In this document: positions 51,941-59,791 of the stretch, in pieces | Position numbering within the stretch: position 1 is the first letter of the stretch | Layout of the letters: the number at the start of each line of letters is the position of its first letter | Assembly: GCA_943327755.2 (NCBI GenBank) | Contig: CALPYF020000013.1 | Location: 1 to 64,000, forward strand | DNA from: Deinococcus hopiensis KR-140 | GTDB taxonomy: Bacteria; Deinococcota; Deinococci; Deinococcales; Deinococcaceae | Direction of reading: 5' to 3' | Length of the DNA: 64,000 nucleotides | Notes under the pieces: generated by a model | Databases searched by the model: none | What the model saw: the letters and a program-made list of their open reading frames with translations, nothing else | Told to the model about the DNA's origin: nothing | Translations under genes and position numbers: made by a program

Positions 51941-53143
51941 ATGACCTATACCCAGCCCCGTCCGGCCCCCACCGCCCAGCACGCCCCGATCCTCCCCGAC
52001 GACAAGGCCCGCGCCGCCGAACTCTGGGAATCCGTCAAGGGCACGGTCCTGGAGGACGACTTCCGCCGTGTCAGCCGCGAGCACCCCGACAAGGACGCCA
52101 GCCGCATGCACTACCTGGCCTTCCTCGCGGACATCGAGGGCCTGTTCGCCGCGCCTGAAGCGGACCCGTGGGAGGCGTCCCAGCCCGCCCCGGTCACCCA
52201 GCCTGTCCTGAGCGCCCCGCAGCCCGAGCCCACCCCAGAGCCCGAGCCGCAGCAGTCCACGCCCGCTACGGAACCCGCCCCGGACCCCGAGATGCAGCCC
52301 GACGCGACCCCCGCGCCCGAGGAGGGCGCCGCTGAATCCGAACCCGTCAGCGACGCGCAGGACGCCCCCGCGCCCATCGCCACGCTCGCCGCCCCGGTGC
52401 ACAGCGGCCTGATCGCCCAGCTCGCCGGGCTGCTTGCCGACGGCGGGGAACTCACCTTCCAGCTGCTGCGGGTCGGGGGAGACGTCACCATCGGCATCTT
52501 CCCCAAACCGCACCCCGGCGAGGCGGCCCCTGTACCGTTCATGCTGACCGAGACGCCCGACTGGATGGACGCGAACCTCGTGACCGCCATGCAGGGCTAC
52601 GCCGGGGCGCGCCGGGATGCCTTCAGCGTCGCCCAGCAGGCCGCGCAGCGTCAGCAGGCCGCGAACAAGAAGGCGGCCGACAAGCCCGCCCCCACCCCCG
52701 CGAAGGCGAAAACGAGCGTCCTGACCCTCAAGGCCGCCGAGGGCACGACCCTGAAAGGCACCCTCGGCGGCAAGGACGTCCCCCTGGTGGTCGGGAAGAA
52801 CGACGTGCCGCAGGGCACCCTGGAGATCGTCGCCACGCACCCCGCGTTCGGGGAGGTGAAGAAGACGGTCGCCACGCACGCGAACAAGGAGCACGACTTC
52901 ACCGAGCAGCAGGGCGCGCGCGTCACCGTGAACGTCACCCCGCAGAGTGCCACGCTCGAAGTCACCAAGGGCGACACGGTCATCGCCCTGCATCACGGCA
53001 TCGAGATCCTGCTCGCGCCCGGCACGTGGGTCGTGAATGCGCAGGCGGCCGAGCACGCCACCGCGAATCAGACGATCAGCGTGAAGGCTGGGAAGCCCCA
53101 GGTGATCGAGATGACACTCAAGGAAGAGCAACGCCTCTTCTGA
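51941..53143 (+). CDS. PRTRC system protein E
   Basis: 400 residues. An N-terminal helical region (DDFRRVSREHPDKDASRMHY) and an acidic Pro/Glu linker lead to the PRTRC-E core (LIAQLAGLLADGGELTFQLL ... VTIGIFPKPHPG ... PFMLTETPDWMDANLVTAMQ) and a basic Ala/Lys helix. The C-terminal 120 residues form a PEGA-like beta domain (VTVNVTPQSATLEVTKGD), an addition to the usual E protein. The PRTRC cassette is known only from conserved gene neighbourhoods on plasmids and islands; its molecular role is not established. Confidence 0.75.
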   Translation: MTYTQPRPAPTAQHAPILPDDKARAAELWESVKGTVLEDDFRRVSREHPDKDASRMHYLAFLADIEGLFAAPEADPWEASQPAPVTQPVLSAPQPEPTPEPEPQQSTPATEPAPDPEMQPDATPAPEEGAAESEPVSDAQDAPAPIATLAAPVHSGLIAQLAGLLADGGELTFQLLRVGGDVTIGIFPKPHPGEAAPVPFMLTETPDWMDANLVTAMQGYAGARRDAFSVAQQAAQRQQAANKKAADKPAPTPAKAKTSVLTLKAAEGTTLKGTLGGKDVPLVVGKNDVPQGTLEIVATHPAFGEVKKTVATHANKEHDFTEQQGARVTVNVTPQSATLEVTKGDTVIALHHGIEILLAPGTWVVNAQAAEHATANQTISVKAGKPQVIEMTLKEEQRLF

Positions 53144-53149
53144 CAGCGC

Positions 53150-53168
53150 TGGCCCCCTCTGGGGGCCA
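53150..53168 (+). promoter_or_regulatory. Start hairpin 18 (gene 53179)
   Basis: 8-bp stem TGGCCCCC / GGGGGCCA, loop TCT, then TGTCGTCTGC (10 nt) and ATG 53179. Confidence 0.85.
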
Positions 53169-53178
53169 TGTCGTCTGC

Positions 53179-53439
53179 ATGAGCCTGCCCCACTTACACG
53201 CCGCCCTGAACCGTACCGATTGGGCCGCCCTCGCCGAACAGAAAGAGGTCCTGGCGAACGAGGTCGCCAGCATCCGCTCCGCGAGGGCGCTCCTGGCCGC
53301 GCACGAGTGCGACTCGGCCGCTGACCTCGCCCTCGATCAGGCGGAGTCGCTCGACGGCATCCTGCACTGGATGGATGCGCTGATGGACGCCGCGCAGCAG
53401 GATGGGTTCCCCGTCGTGTTCCACATGGCCTCCAAGTGA
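53179..53439 (+). CDS. Small helical protein (86 aa)
   Basis: Mostly helical, acidic (LAEQKEVLANEVASIRSARA ... LDGILHWMDALMDAA). No family recognised. It sits between PRTRC E and C, each with its own start hairpin. Confidence 0.55.
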   Translation: MSLPHLHAALNRTDWAALAEQKEVLANEVASIRSARALLAAHECDSAADLALDQAESLDGILHWMDALMDAAQQDGFPVVFHMASK

Positions 53440-53445
53440 CAGTGC

Positions 53446-53465
53446 TGGCCCCCTCCCGGGGGCCA
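53446..53465 (+). promoter_or_regulatory. Start hairpin 19 (gene 53476)
   Basis: 8-bp stem TGGCCCCC / GGGGGCCA, loop TCCC, then CGCGAAGCAC (10 nt) and ATG 53476. Confidence 0.85.
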
Positions 53466-53475
53466 CGCGAAGCAC

Positions 53476-53706
53476 ATGACGAATCCCACAGTCAGCGGTC
53501 AACCCCAGGATCTCACCCGTAAGTTCGAGTTCGACGGGCACACCCTCGCAGACCCCAACCCGAAGATGACGCCCGAGCAGGTCAAACAGTTCTACGCCCC
53601 CACGCACCCGGAACTCACCACCGCCGGGATCGGGAGCCCCGTCACGGACCTGAAAGCCGGGACGATCACCATCACGTTCATCAAGAACTATGGCCGGAAA
53701 GGCTGA
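53476..53706 (+). CDS. PRTRC system protein C
   Basis: 76 residues. The order RKFEFDGHTLADPNPKMTPE, VKQFYAPTHPELTTAGI and ITITFIKNYGRKG is that of PRTRC system protein C, a ubiquitin-like-fold-sized protein. Its glycine end (GRKG) and co-occurrence with a ThiF/E1-like protein suggest a ubiquitin-like partner, which is inference. Confidence 0.85.
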   Translation: MTNPTVSGQPQDLTRKFEFDGHTLADPNPKMTPEQVKQFYAPTHPELTTAGIGSPVTDLKAGTITITFIKNYGRKG

Positions 53707-53848
53707 TCCGTGCCCGCCCCGCACGCCACTCGTGCTGGACGTGCCCCGGCAGGGGCCGTCCGGGGCGCTCGACGCCCTGCGCCGCAGCCTGAAGACCACG
53801 CGGGGCGCGCCCGAGCCGAGCGCAGCCCAGGTGCCCCTCCTGCCATAG
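53690..53848 (+). CDS. Small ORF preceding PRTRC F copy 1 (52 aa)
   Basis: ATG 53690 lies 17 nt inside PRTRC C; the frame stops at TAG 53846-53848. Its C-terminus (ALRRSLKTTRG ... AQVPLLP) resembles the ends of the small ORFs before the other two F copies (SPLVPLLL, PPPPLLP). The F frame continues at -1 relative to it in all three cases. Confidence 0.5.
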   Translation: MAGKADPCPPRTPLVLDVPRQGPSGALDALRRSLKTTRGAPEPSAAQVPLLP

Positions 53849-54864
53849 TCGACCAGCTCATCTCAGTGGTGCCGCGCGCCGTGCCTTCCCTGGCCGGCGT
53901 GCGGCCCCTTGTGCTTCAAGCGGACCTGGATGCCGCCGAGCGGATGTACGAAGAAGGTCTGCGCAACGACCCCATCCCGCTCGTGACGCCCCTGCTGGGC
54001 ACCGTTCTCCCGGACCCCGGCCCGGACGGGACGCTCGACCAGCGCCTCCAGCGCGCCCTGACGGCCGCCCTGCGCACCGACGGCTGGACGCTCAGCGTGC
54101 AGAACGAACGTGGCCACCTGCACTTCCGGGGGGAGACGGACGTGTCGTGCACGATTGACCTCCACCGCCTGCACGCCGCCCTGTGGCCCGTGGACCGACA
54201 CCTGCTCCCAGGCCTTCTCTTTGCACTGGAAGTCGGGTCCAGTCGGGTCACGCCCATCGTAGGCCCGCATGGAGCGTCGTTCATCTGTCAGCAGCACTTC
54301 AGCACGGAAGCCCTGGCGGAGTACACCCTGCCAGAACGCTTCGAACGGCCGGACCTGGTCCTCACGGAGCGGGATGCCGTTCGGGCCGCGCGACGACTGG
54401 GCATTCCACACGGGCAGCAGGTGCAGGACGCGTTGCCCTGGCCATACTTCCGGGATCTGCTGAGCCTGGAGGACACCCTGGCACGCCTGGAGCAGGTGCT
54501 GCCCCGTGTGCCCGCTCTCGGTCCACTCCTGACGCTCCTGCCAGAGTTGCACGCCGCAGACGGCGCGTTCCTCCACCCCACGGACGACGAGTGGAGTGAT
54601 CTCTTCCATGACCCGATCCCGCACACGTTCCTGACCATCACGGGTGGGGACGATGACCTGAGCCTGGACACCATGAACGAGTTCCTTCAGAACCACTGGG
54701 AGTGCGGGAACGTCAGCCCCCAGTGGTGCGTGCAGGTCGGCCGGAATGGCGAGGGACACGACCGGCTCGCGGCGTACCTCCAGCACGCGCCCAGGATCGC
54801 CGAGCTGGCCGCGAAGTGCGTCGGCGTGCTCGATTTTGCCAATCGGAGTCTGCCAAAGCCATGA
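53845..54864 (+). CDS. PRTRC system protein F, copy 1
   Basis: About 339 residues if translation begins at the ATAG overlap (ATA 53845); GTG 53710 would add a Pro/Arg-rich shadow of the overlapping small ORF, and GTG codons near 53863 would shorten it. The core includes VRPLVLQADLDAAERM, DLHRLHAALWPVDRHLLPGL, VLTERDAVRAARRLGIPHG, LPWPYFRDLLSLEDTLARL and a C-terminal HWECGNVSPQWCVQVG. The family occurs only in PRTRC cassettes. Paralogues lie at 56914 and 60774. Confidence 0.7.
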   Translation: MVDQLISVVPRAVPSLAGVRPLVLQADLDAAERMYEEGLRNDPIPLVTPLLGTVLPDPGPDGTLDQRLQRALTAALRTDGWTLSVQNERGHLHFRGETDVSCTIDLHRLHAALWPVDRHLLPGLLFALEVGSSRVTPIVGPHGASFICQQHFSTEALAEYTLPERFERPDLVLTERDAVRAARRLGIPHGQQVQDALPWPYFRDLLSLEDTLARLEQVLPRVPALGPLLTLLPELHAADGAFLHPTDDEWSDLFHDPIPHTFLTITGGDDDLSLDTMNEFLQNHWECGNVSPQWCVQVGRNGEGHDRLAAYLQHAPRIAELAAKCVGVLDFANRSLPKP

Positions 54865-54893
54865 CCGTCGCCCAACCCCAGCATTTCCAGAAT

Positions 54894-54919
54894 GGACCTG
54901 ACGCTTCTGGATCAGGTCC
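54894..54919 (+). other. Hairpin upstream of the hydrolase
   Basis: GGACCTGA / TCAGGTCC (54894-54901 / 54912-54919) with a 10-nt loop; not followed by a T tract. It lies in the gap between F copy 1 and the hydrolase gene. Confidence 0.45.
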
Positions 54920-54974
54920 GTGATACGTCCAGAAGACAGCCTCGTGTGGGATAAGTATCCAATACAGTGACCGC

Positions 54975-55853
54975 ATGCGGCACGACGGTGAAACGTGGGT
55001 CGAGCTCGGTGGTGTGCGCCAGTGGGTCCGCATTGCTGGATCGACCTGTAACACCGTGCCCCTCATCGTCCTTCACGGTGGCCCTGGAGGTCACCACTGG
55101 GTCTTTGAGCGGACGGCAGGAACACGCTTGGAGACCGAGCGCACGGTGGTGTATCACGAGCAACGCGGCTGCGGTCGGAGCGAAGCGCCCGCTGACTCAG
55201 CCGCATACAGCATTCCCATACTTGTTGAAGACATTGTTCAACTCATGACCTGGTTGAATGTGCCGTGCGTTGATCTGCTCGGGTATTCGTTTGGGGGCGG
55301 TTTGGCCCTGAAGGTGGCACAGGTCAGACCAGATCTGATCAGACGAGTGATTGCGCAGGCTCCTGTCCTTGATGTGTGGCACTCAGAGATCGTCGAGTAC
55401 CAATTAGCCGAGTTTAAAAAACTGACCTCGGCGAGCGAATCAGCCATGCCGAATCGAAGAGTATGTGAAAGCTCAGCGGAAGAGCTTGAGCAGATCTGGG
55501 CCATGGCAGGTGAATCACTGGTGAATCTATTCCTATTTCAGGACGCTGCGCATGGTGCTCAAAACCGACAGTGGTGGGCTGAAAGTGGATTGATCAATAC
55601 CGGGGAGATGCAGGCCGCATTGGCCTGTAGCCCGCACCATGAGGCCATCGATAGAACGATCCAGATACCAACGCTTCTCCTGATGGGCTTACATGATCGT
55701 AACGTGCCACTTTCGTCTGTCAGGCGGCTGATGAACAACGTGGAGGATGTGAGGTTGATTTTGTTTGAGAACAGTGCGCACTTTCCAGACATTGAAGAAG
55801 TCGACGCTTACGTCCGCGTTGTTCTGGATTTTTTATCTGCTGTGACGTCGTGA
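54975..55853 (+). CDS. Alpha/beta hydrolase, prolyl-iminopeptidase-like
   Basis: 292 residues. LIVLHGGPGG (oxyanion loop), YHEQRGCGRSE, LLGYSFGGGLALKVA (nucleophile Ser in G-x-S-x-G), LLMGLHDRNVPL (Asp) and NSAHFPDIEE (His) give the complete triad of the proline iminopeptidase-type family. Codon use is visibly less G+C-rich than in all neighbours, and the gene has no start hairpin. It interrupts the PRTRC gene order between F copy 1 and B copy 1, so it is probably an acquired cargo gene. The preceding T/A-rich DNA holds a likely promoter. Confidence 0.8.
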   Translation: MRHDGETWVELGGVRQWVRIAGSTCNTVPLIVLHGGPGGHHWVFERTAGTRLETERTVVYHEQRGCGRSEAPADSAAYSIPILVEDIVQLMTWLNVPCVDLLGYSFGGGLALKVAQVRPDLIRRVIAQAPVLDVWHSEIVEYQLAEFKKLTSASESAMPNRRVCESSAEELEQIWAMAGESLVNLFLFQDAAHGAQNRQWWAESGLINTGEMQAALACSPHHEAIDRTIQIPTLLLMGLHDRNVPLSSVRRLMNNVEDVRLILFENSAHFPDIEEVDAYVRVVLDFLSAVTS

Positions 55854-55948
55854 TCAGGAGAAGAGCCGACAGTGCGACAGCGTCACGTCAACACCGTTCA
55901 GTGAGATGGCGGTCCCCACTGTTACCTGAATGAAACGCACCGTAGCTG

Positions 55949-55970
55949 TGGCCCACCCCGATGTGGGCCA
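55949..55970 (+). promoter_or_regulatory. Start hairpin 20 (gene 55981)
   Basis: 8-bp stem TGGCCCAC / GTGGGCCA, loop CCCGAT, then CTCGAAGGGC (10 nt) and ATG 55981. It decides the start: the open frame begins at 55930, but the hairpin would then be inside the gene. Confidence 0.85.
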
Positions 55971-55980
55971 CTCGAAGGGC

Positions 55981-56691
55981 ATGGTCAACGTGTTCCTCAC
56001 CCCAGCCCCGGAGCGGCGCACCCCCACCCCCCTCGCCCCGGAGATGGCCCTGCTCCTGTACGGCGGCCACCAACGCGCCGCGATCCTCAAGCACCCCGTA
56101 CACGACACCCCGCAGGGCTACGTGCTCGGGCCGGGCCAACTCCTCAGTAGAGAGGATCAGCAGCGCCTCGTGGACTTCACCGCCGGGACGGGGTTGACGT
56201 TCACGGTGCCGACGACCCTGGCCACCGGCGTGCACTGCGTGTGCTGGTGGGTGCCGCCCCACACGCGGCCCCTGCTGTTCGATGCGAAGTACGACGCGGC
56301 CCGCTCCGTCGCGCGCCTCAGCGGCCAGCCCGTCCCGCACCCCGGCCTGGTGTTCATCGCCTCGCCCGGCACGCTGACCGTGTACGCCGTACGCGGCGAT
56401 CAGCGCCCCACCCCAGCCACGGCCCTGTGCCACGCGCCGTACTGGAACATGTTCAGTTCCGCCCAGGTGTGCCGTGGCACCACCCGCTACCCGGAGGCCT
56501 GCACGCCAGACACGCAGGACGCGTGGGAAACGGCGTTCTTCCAGTCGGTGTTCACCGGGCCCAGCCGCACCGATCGGTACATGAATTGGAGCAAGAGCTA
56601 CGAGGAACTGCTCGATGAGGCCAGGGCCCAGGGAGCCTTCCCGGACAGCGCGCTGCTGGAGACCGGGCGAATCCTGGCGGACCTCGCGTGA
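55981..56691 (+). CDS. PRTRC system protein B, copy 1
   Basis: 236 residues. Hallmarks of PRTRC B: HPGLVFIASPGTLTVYAVRG, LCHAPYWNMFSSAQVCRGTT, DAWETAFFQSVFTGPSRTD and YMNWSKSYEELLDEA. The N-terminus is diverged from the two other copies. A role is not established for B proteins. Confidence 0.8.
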   Translation: MVNVFLTPAPERRTPTPLAPEMALLLYGGHQRAAILKHPVHDTPQGYVLGPGQLLSREDQQRLVDFTAGTGLTFTVPTTLATGVHCVCWWVPPHTRPLLFDAKYDAARSVARLSGQPVPHPGLVFIASPGTLTVYAVRGDQRPTPATALCHAPYWNMFSSAQVCRGTTRYPEACTPDTQDAWETAFFQSVFTGPSRTDRYMNWSKSYEELLDEARAQGAFPDSALLETGRILADLA

Positions 56692-56696
56692 AGGGC

Positions 56697-56718
56697 TGGC
56701 CCACCTTCGGGTGGGCCA
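56697..56718 (+). promoter_or_regulatory. Start hairpin 21 (ORF 56729)
   Basis: 9-bp stem TGGCCCACC / GGTGGGCCA with loop TTCG (a stable UUCG tetraloop in RNA), then CCGCGCGCGC (10 nt) and ATG 56729. Confidence 0.85.
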
Positions 56719-56728
56719 CCGCGCGCGC

Positions 56729-56917
56729 ATGGAGGAGCCCACATGCCCCGACTTCACCCCGACCCTGCGCGCCCTGCTGCCCACCGGAACGCGCGTCATT
56801 CCCGCGCCCAAAGCAGCCGACCTGCAATCCCCCGACCTGAAACGCCTGACCGTCACCCTGAGGCAGAGCGGCGCCAGTCCCGCGCAGAGCAGCCCGCTCG
56901 TGCCCCTGCTGCTCTGA
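56729..56917 (+). CDS. Small ORF preceding PRTRC F copy 2 (62 aa)
   Basis: Started by a canonical hairpin, which supports it as a real gene. It ends SPLVPLLL at TGA 56915-56917, overlapping CTG 56914 of the F frame. Counterpart of the small ORFs at 53690 and 60577. Confidence 0.6.
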   Translation: MEEPTCPDFTPTLRALLPTGTRVIPAPKAADLQSPDLKRLTVTLRQSGASPAQSSPLVPLLL

Positions 56918-57891
56918 TCCCGGCCGTTCCCCGCCTGGACGGCGTGACGCCCCTGATCCTCGACGCGGACCTGCGTGGCCTGGACGCCCGCGTGCAGCTC
57001 GCTCTGCATCAGGACCCAGCAGACGTGCTCCGCGCCCTGTTCCGGGATCTCCTCCCCGATGAACCGGGCAGCGCCCCGACCCTTCAGGCAGAACTCAACC
57101 TGCTGGCACCCCTGGAGGACGCCGAGGTGACCCTGCACGCCTGCACGGACCAGGTCACGCTCACCGTCGAAGCCAGCGCGAACGGGTTCACGCACCTGCC
57201 CGCCCTGCATGCGGCCCTCGCCCGGCGTGACCCACACGTCCTCCCCGGGATCCTTGCCGCACTCGAAACGCACTCCGCGCGCCTCACCCCGCAGTTCGGG
57301 CCGCGTGAAGCGCATGGGCTGGCCGAGCAGTGGCACCACGAGGACCGCGTCATCGAGGACCTCCTCCAGGAGCACCCGGACTGGGACACCCTGACGAAGC
57401 GGGACGTGATCCGCCTCGCGCGGCGCAGCGGCATCCCGCACCCCTGGGTGGTGCGTGACGAGATGCCCTGGCCGTACCTGCGGGACGTGCCAGGCCTGGA
57501 CGAAACCGTGGCGCGCCTGCGGTCCCTCGTGCCGGACTTCCCGGCCCTCGCGCCCCTGCTGCGTGCCCTGCCGGAGTTGCGCGAGGCGCATGGCGCCCTG
57601 CCGGCCATGACAGCCGAGGAGCGCGGCAGCGGTCTGCTCGACCACCTGCCCGGTCGGGCATACAGCCCTCTGAAGGAAGGGGCAAGCGCGATGGTGGACG
57701 TGCTCGATGAGGTGATGGACCTGCACTGGCAGGGCGGGGAGACCGGCGCGGCCCTGCACCTGATCCTGCACGACTGCGACGCGGACCGCGCGCGGCTCGC
57801 GGACCTGCTCACGCACGCCCCGCGCGTGGAAGACGCCCTGAACCGCATTCACGACGCCCTGACGACTGCGGAGAACACGTGCTCATCCTGA
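56914..57891 (+). CDS. PRTRC system protein F, copy 2
   Basis: About 325 residues from CTG 56914, which overlaps the preceding TGA as CTGA; an in-frame ATG at 56743 would translate a shadow of the small ORF instead. Blocks shared with copy 1: VTPLILDADL, LPALHAALARRDPHVLPGIL, LTKRDVIRLARRSGIPHPW, MPWPYLRDVPGLDETVARLR and LPELREAHGAL. GTG near 56940 is an alternative start. Confidence 0.7.
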   Translation: MIPAVPRLDGVTPLILDADLRGLDARVQLALHQDPADVLRALFRDLLPDEPGSAPTLQAELNLLAPLEDAEVTLHACTDQVTLTVEASANGFTHLPALHAALARRDPHVLPGILAALETHSARLTPQFGPREAHGLAEQWHHEDRVIEDLLQEHPDWDTLTKRDVIRLARRSGIPHPWVVRDEMPWPYLRDVPGLDETVARLRSLVPDFPALAPLLRALPELREAHGALPAMTAEERGSGLLDHLPGRAYSPLKEGASAMVDVLDEVMDLHWQGGETGAALHLILHDCDADRARLADLLTHAPRVEDALNRIHDALTTAENTCSS

Positions 57892-57976
57892 GGGCGACTG
57901 CCCCACAGAATGAATGTCATGCACTTGTGTCAGCACGTGCGTTCACGCCATCATGGGCGACAAAGGAGGACCACCG

Positions 57977-58171
57977 ATGCGCAACCGACTGAGCAAACTC
58001 ATGCAGGACCTGCTGGCCACCCGAGAAGGCACGGCGGCCGTGCACCGCGCCGCGACGAACGAAGAGGGATTCGTCCGGACCGTTGTCAACGGCAAGCGCG
58101 TCGTCGTGGCCACCCGTGACGGCCTCCGCAACATGCAGCGCAACAGACCGCGCCCGACCGTCAGCAGATGA
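57977..58171 (+). CDS. Small basic protein (64 aa)
   Basis: Strong AAAGGAGGA (57962-57970) before ATG 57977. Basic helical N-terminus (RNRLSKLMQDLLATREG) then VRTVVNGKRVVVATRDG. No family recognised. TGA overlaps ATG 58168 of the next gene. One of the few genes in this half with a classical Shine-Dalgarno. Confidence 0.55.
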   Translation: MRNRLSKLMQDLLATREGTAAVHRAATNEEGFVRTVVNGKRVVVATRDGLRNMQRNRPRPTVSR

Positions 58172-58974
58172 ACATCGCCTTCCCGGTCCTGCTCCTCACC
58201 CTGGTACTCCTACCAGGGTTTTTGTTGCGCTACGGCATGTTGCGCGGCACCTACCGCCGCAGCCCCATCACCGCCCAGACCGTGACGGCTGACCTGGGCA
58301 GCGTCACCTTCTTCAGTGCGCTGATCCACCTGTTCTTCGGCTGGGCAACATTCAACTGGGGCGTGGCCCCAAAACTCGATGTCCTCCTGCCCCTTCTCCT
58401 CGGTCAATTCGGAAAGGACAGCGTGTTGCTCACGACGATCCTTCAGGATCTCGGCGGGCGCCCCTGGGTGTACATCGGGTACTTCTTCGGGACCAGTGCA
58501 GCCGCCTACCTGCTCGGCCTGGGGCTGCATGACAGCATGCGGCGCGGCACCCTCGCCCGACGGCTCCCGCTGATCAACGACTGGCACGACCTGCTCTCCA
58601 GAGACGCCAACCGTCAGCCGAACCCCAATGGCGGCCCCGACCTGCTCCCGGACGTGTACATCACGACCGTAGTCGATCTGAAGATCAAAGATCAGCCGGT
58701 GCTCGTCCGAGGCCTCGTGAAGGACTGGTTTCTCACGCCGGCGGGCGATCTGGACTACATCGTCCTGAGCCGGGCATTCCGTCGACCCCTGAGCGCCGAA
58801 AGTCCAGCAGGCGATCCAGATCCGGTCACAGGGGTTGACAGTCGCTACTACGACATCAGGGGCGATCACTTCATTCTTCGTCGCAGTGAGATGATCACCC
58901 TGAATGTCCTGCACCTATACATCGCGGATGACTCTTCATCTGAACCCCTGCCCACGCTCGACGCCTCGTCCTGA
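58168..58974 (+). CDS. Membrane protein, DUF6338-like layout (268 aa)
   Basis: Three membrane segments (FPVLLLTLVLLPGFLLRYG, a weak one near 50-68, and PWVYIGYFFGTSAAAYLLGL) followed by a cytosolic domain with DVYITTVVDLKIKDQPVLVR and LDYIVLSRAFRR, the arrangement of DUF6338-type proteins. Role unknown; translationally coupled to the small basic gene, and these two interrupt the PRTRC order. Confidence 0.55.
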   Translation: MNIAFPVLLLTLVLLPGFLLRYGMLRGTYRRSPITAQTVTADLGSVTFFSALIHLFFGWATFNWGVAPKLDVLLPLLLGQFGKDSVLLTTILQDLGGRPWVYIGYFFGTSAAAYLLGLGLHDSMRRGTLARRLPLINDWHDLLSRDANRQPNPNGGPDLLPDVYITTVVDLKIKDQPVLVRGLVKDWFLTPAGDLDYIVLSRAFRRPLSAESPAGDPDPVTGVDSRYYDIRGDHFILRRSEMITLNVLHLYIADDSSSEPLPTLDASS

Positions 58975-58986
58975 AGCGGGGAGTTC

Positions 58987-59009
58987 TGGCCCACCGCCAG
59001 GGTGGGCCA
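58987..59009 (+). promoter_or_regulatory. Start hairpin 22 (gene 59020)
   Basis: 9-bp stem TGGCCCACC / GGTGGGCCA, loop GCCAG, then GTGCACGCGC (10 nt) and ATG 59020. Confidence 0.85.
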
Positions 59010-59019
59010 GTGCACGCGC

Positions 59020-59748
59020 ATGCCCTTCCAGGTCACGTACCCGCCCAGCCCCGCCGAGCTCATGCCCCAGCCCCTCCTGCCCACCCTCGCTCTGCTGATC
59101 TACGAGCGCGCCACTCAGCACGGCAGCCAGGTCCTCCTGCGCAAGCACGCCGTGCGGCAGGACGAGAGGGCGTGCACGCTCGGACCCGCCCAGGCGCTCA
59201 CCCGGGCCGACGTCAACGACCTCACGCGCCTCCTCGCTGGTCAGGGCCTGCAGCGCACCCGCCCCACGACCCTCGCGGTCGGCCTCCAGTGCGTCGCCTG
59301 GTGGCGGCCGCCCGGCCTACGCCCCATGCTCTTCGACGCAAAGTACGCCCAGTCGAGGAGCGTCGCGCGCCTGTCCGGCATTCCGGTCCCTCACCCAGGT
59401 CTGGTCTTCGTCGCCACGCCCGGTACGCTCAAGGTGTACGCCGTCACCGGGAACGGGCTTCCCACGGACGACACGCCCCTGATGCACGCCCCGTACTGGA
59501 ACATGTTCCCCGGCGGGCAGCTCTGCCGCGGTACCACCCGCTACCCCGACTCGTGCACACCTGCCGCGCAGGACGATTGGGAGACCGCGTTCTTCCAGTC
59601 CGTGTTTACCGGCCCCAGCCGCACTGACCGGTACATGAACTGGGGCAAGAGCTACGAGGAACTCCTCAACGCGGCCCTCGCCGCCGGGACGTTCCCCGAA
59701 CAGGTCCTCATTCCCGCTGGACTGACCCTCGCCCAGGCCCTGAGCTGA
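59020..59748 (+). CDS. PRTRC system protein B, copy 2
   Basis: 242 residues with the same blocks as copy 1: HPGLVFVATPGTLKVYAVTG, LMHAPYWNMFPGGQLCRGTT, DDWETAFFQSVFTGPSRTD and YMNWGKSYEELLNAA. It directly precedes ThiF. Confidence 0.8.
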   Translation: MPFQVTYPPSPAELMPQPLLPTLALLIYERATQHGSQVLLRKHAVRQDERACTLGPAQALTRADVNDLTRLLAGQGLQRTRPTTLAVGLQCVAWWRPPGLRPMLFDAKYAQSRSVARLSGIPVPHPGLVFVATPGTLKVYAVTGNGLPTDDTPLMHAPYWNMFPGGQLCRGTTRYPDSCTPAAQDDWETAFFQSVFTGPSRTDRYMNWGKSYEELLNAALAAGTFPEQVLIPAGLTLAQALS

Positions 59749-59761
59749 CACCCGAGAGTCC

Positions 59762-59781
59762 TGGCCCCCTGACGGGGGCCA
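59762..59781 (+). promoter_or_regulatory. Start hairpin 23 (gene 59792)
   Basis: 8-bp stem TGGCCCCC / GGGGGCCA, loop TGAC, then CGCGGGCATC (10 nt) and ATG 59792. Confidence 0.85.
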
Positions 59782-59791
59782 CGCGGGCATC

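Noticed and set aside
53710..53844. GTG 53710 as the start of PRTRC F copy 1
   Set aside because: The added residues are an out-of-frame shadow of the small ORF, and the equivalent extensions of copies 2 and 3 are also nonsense.
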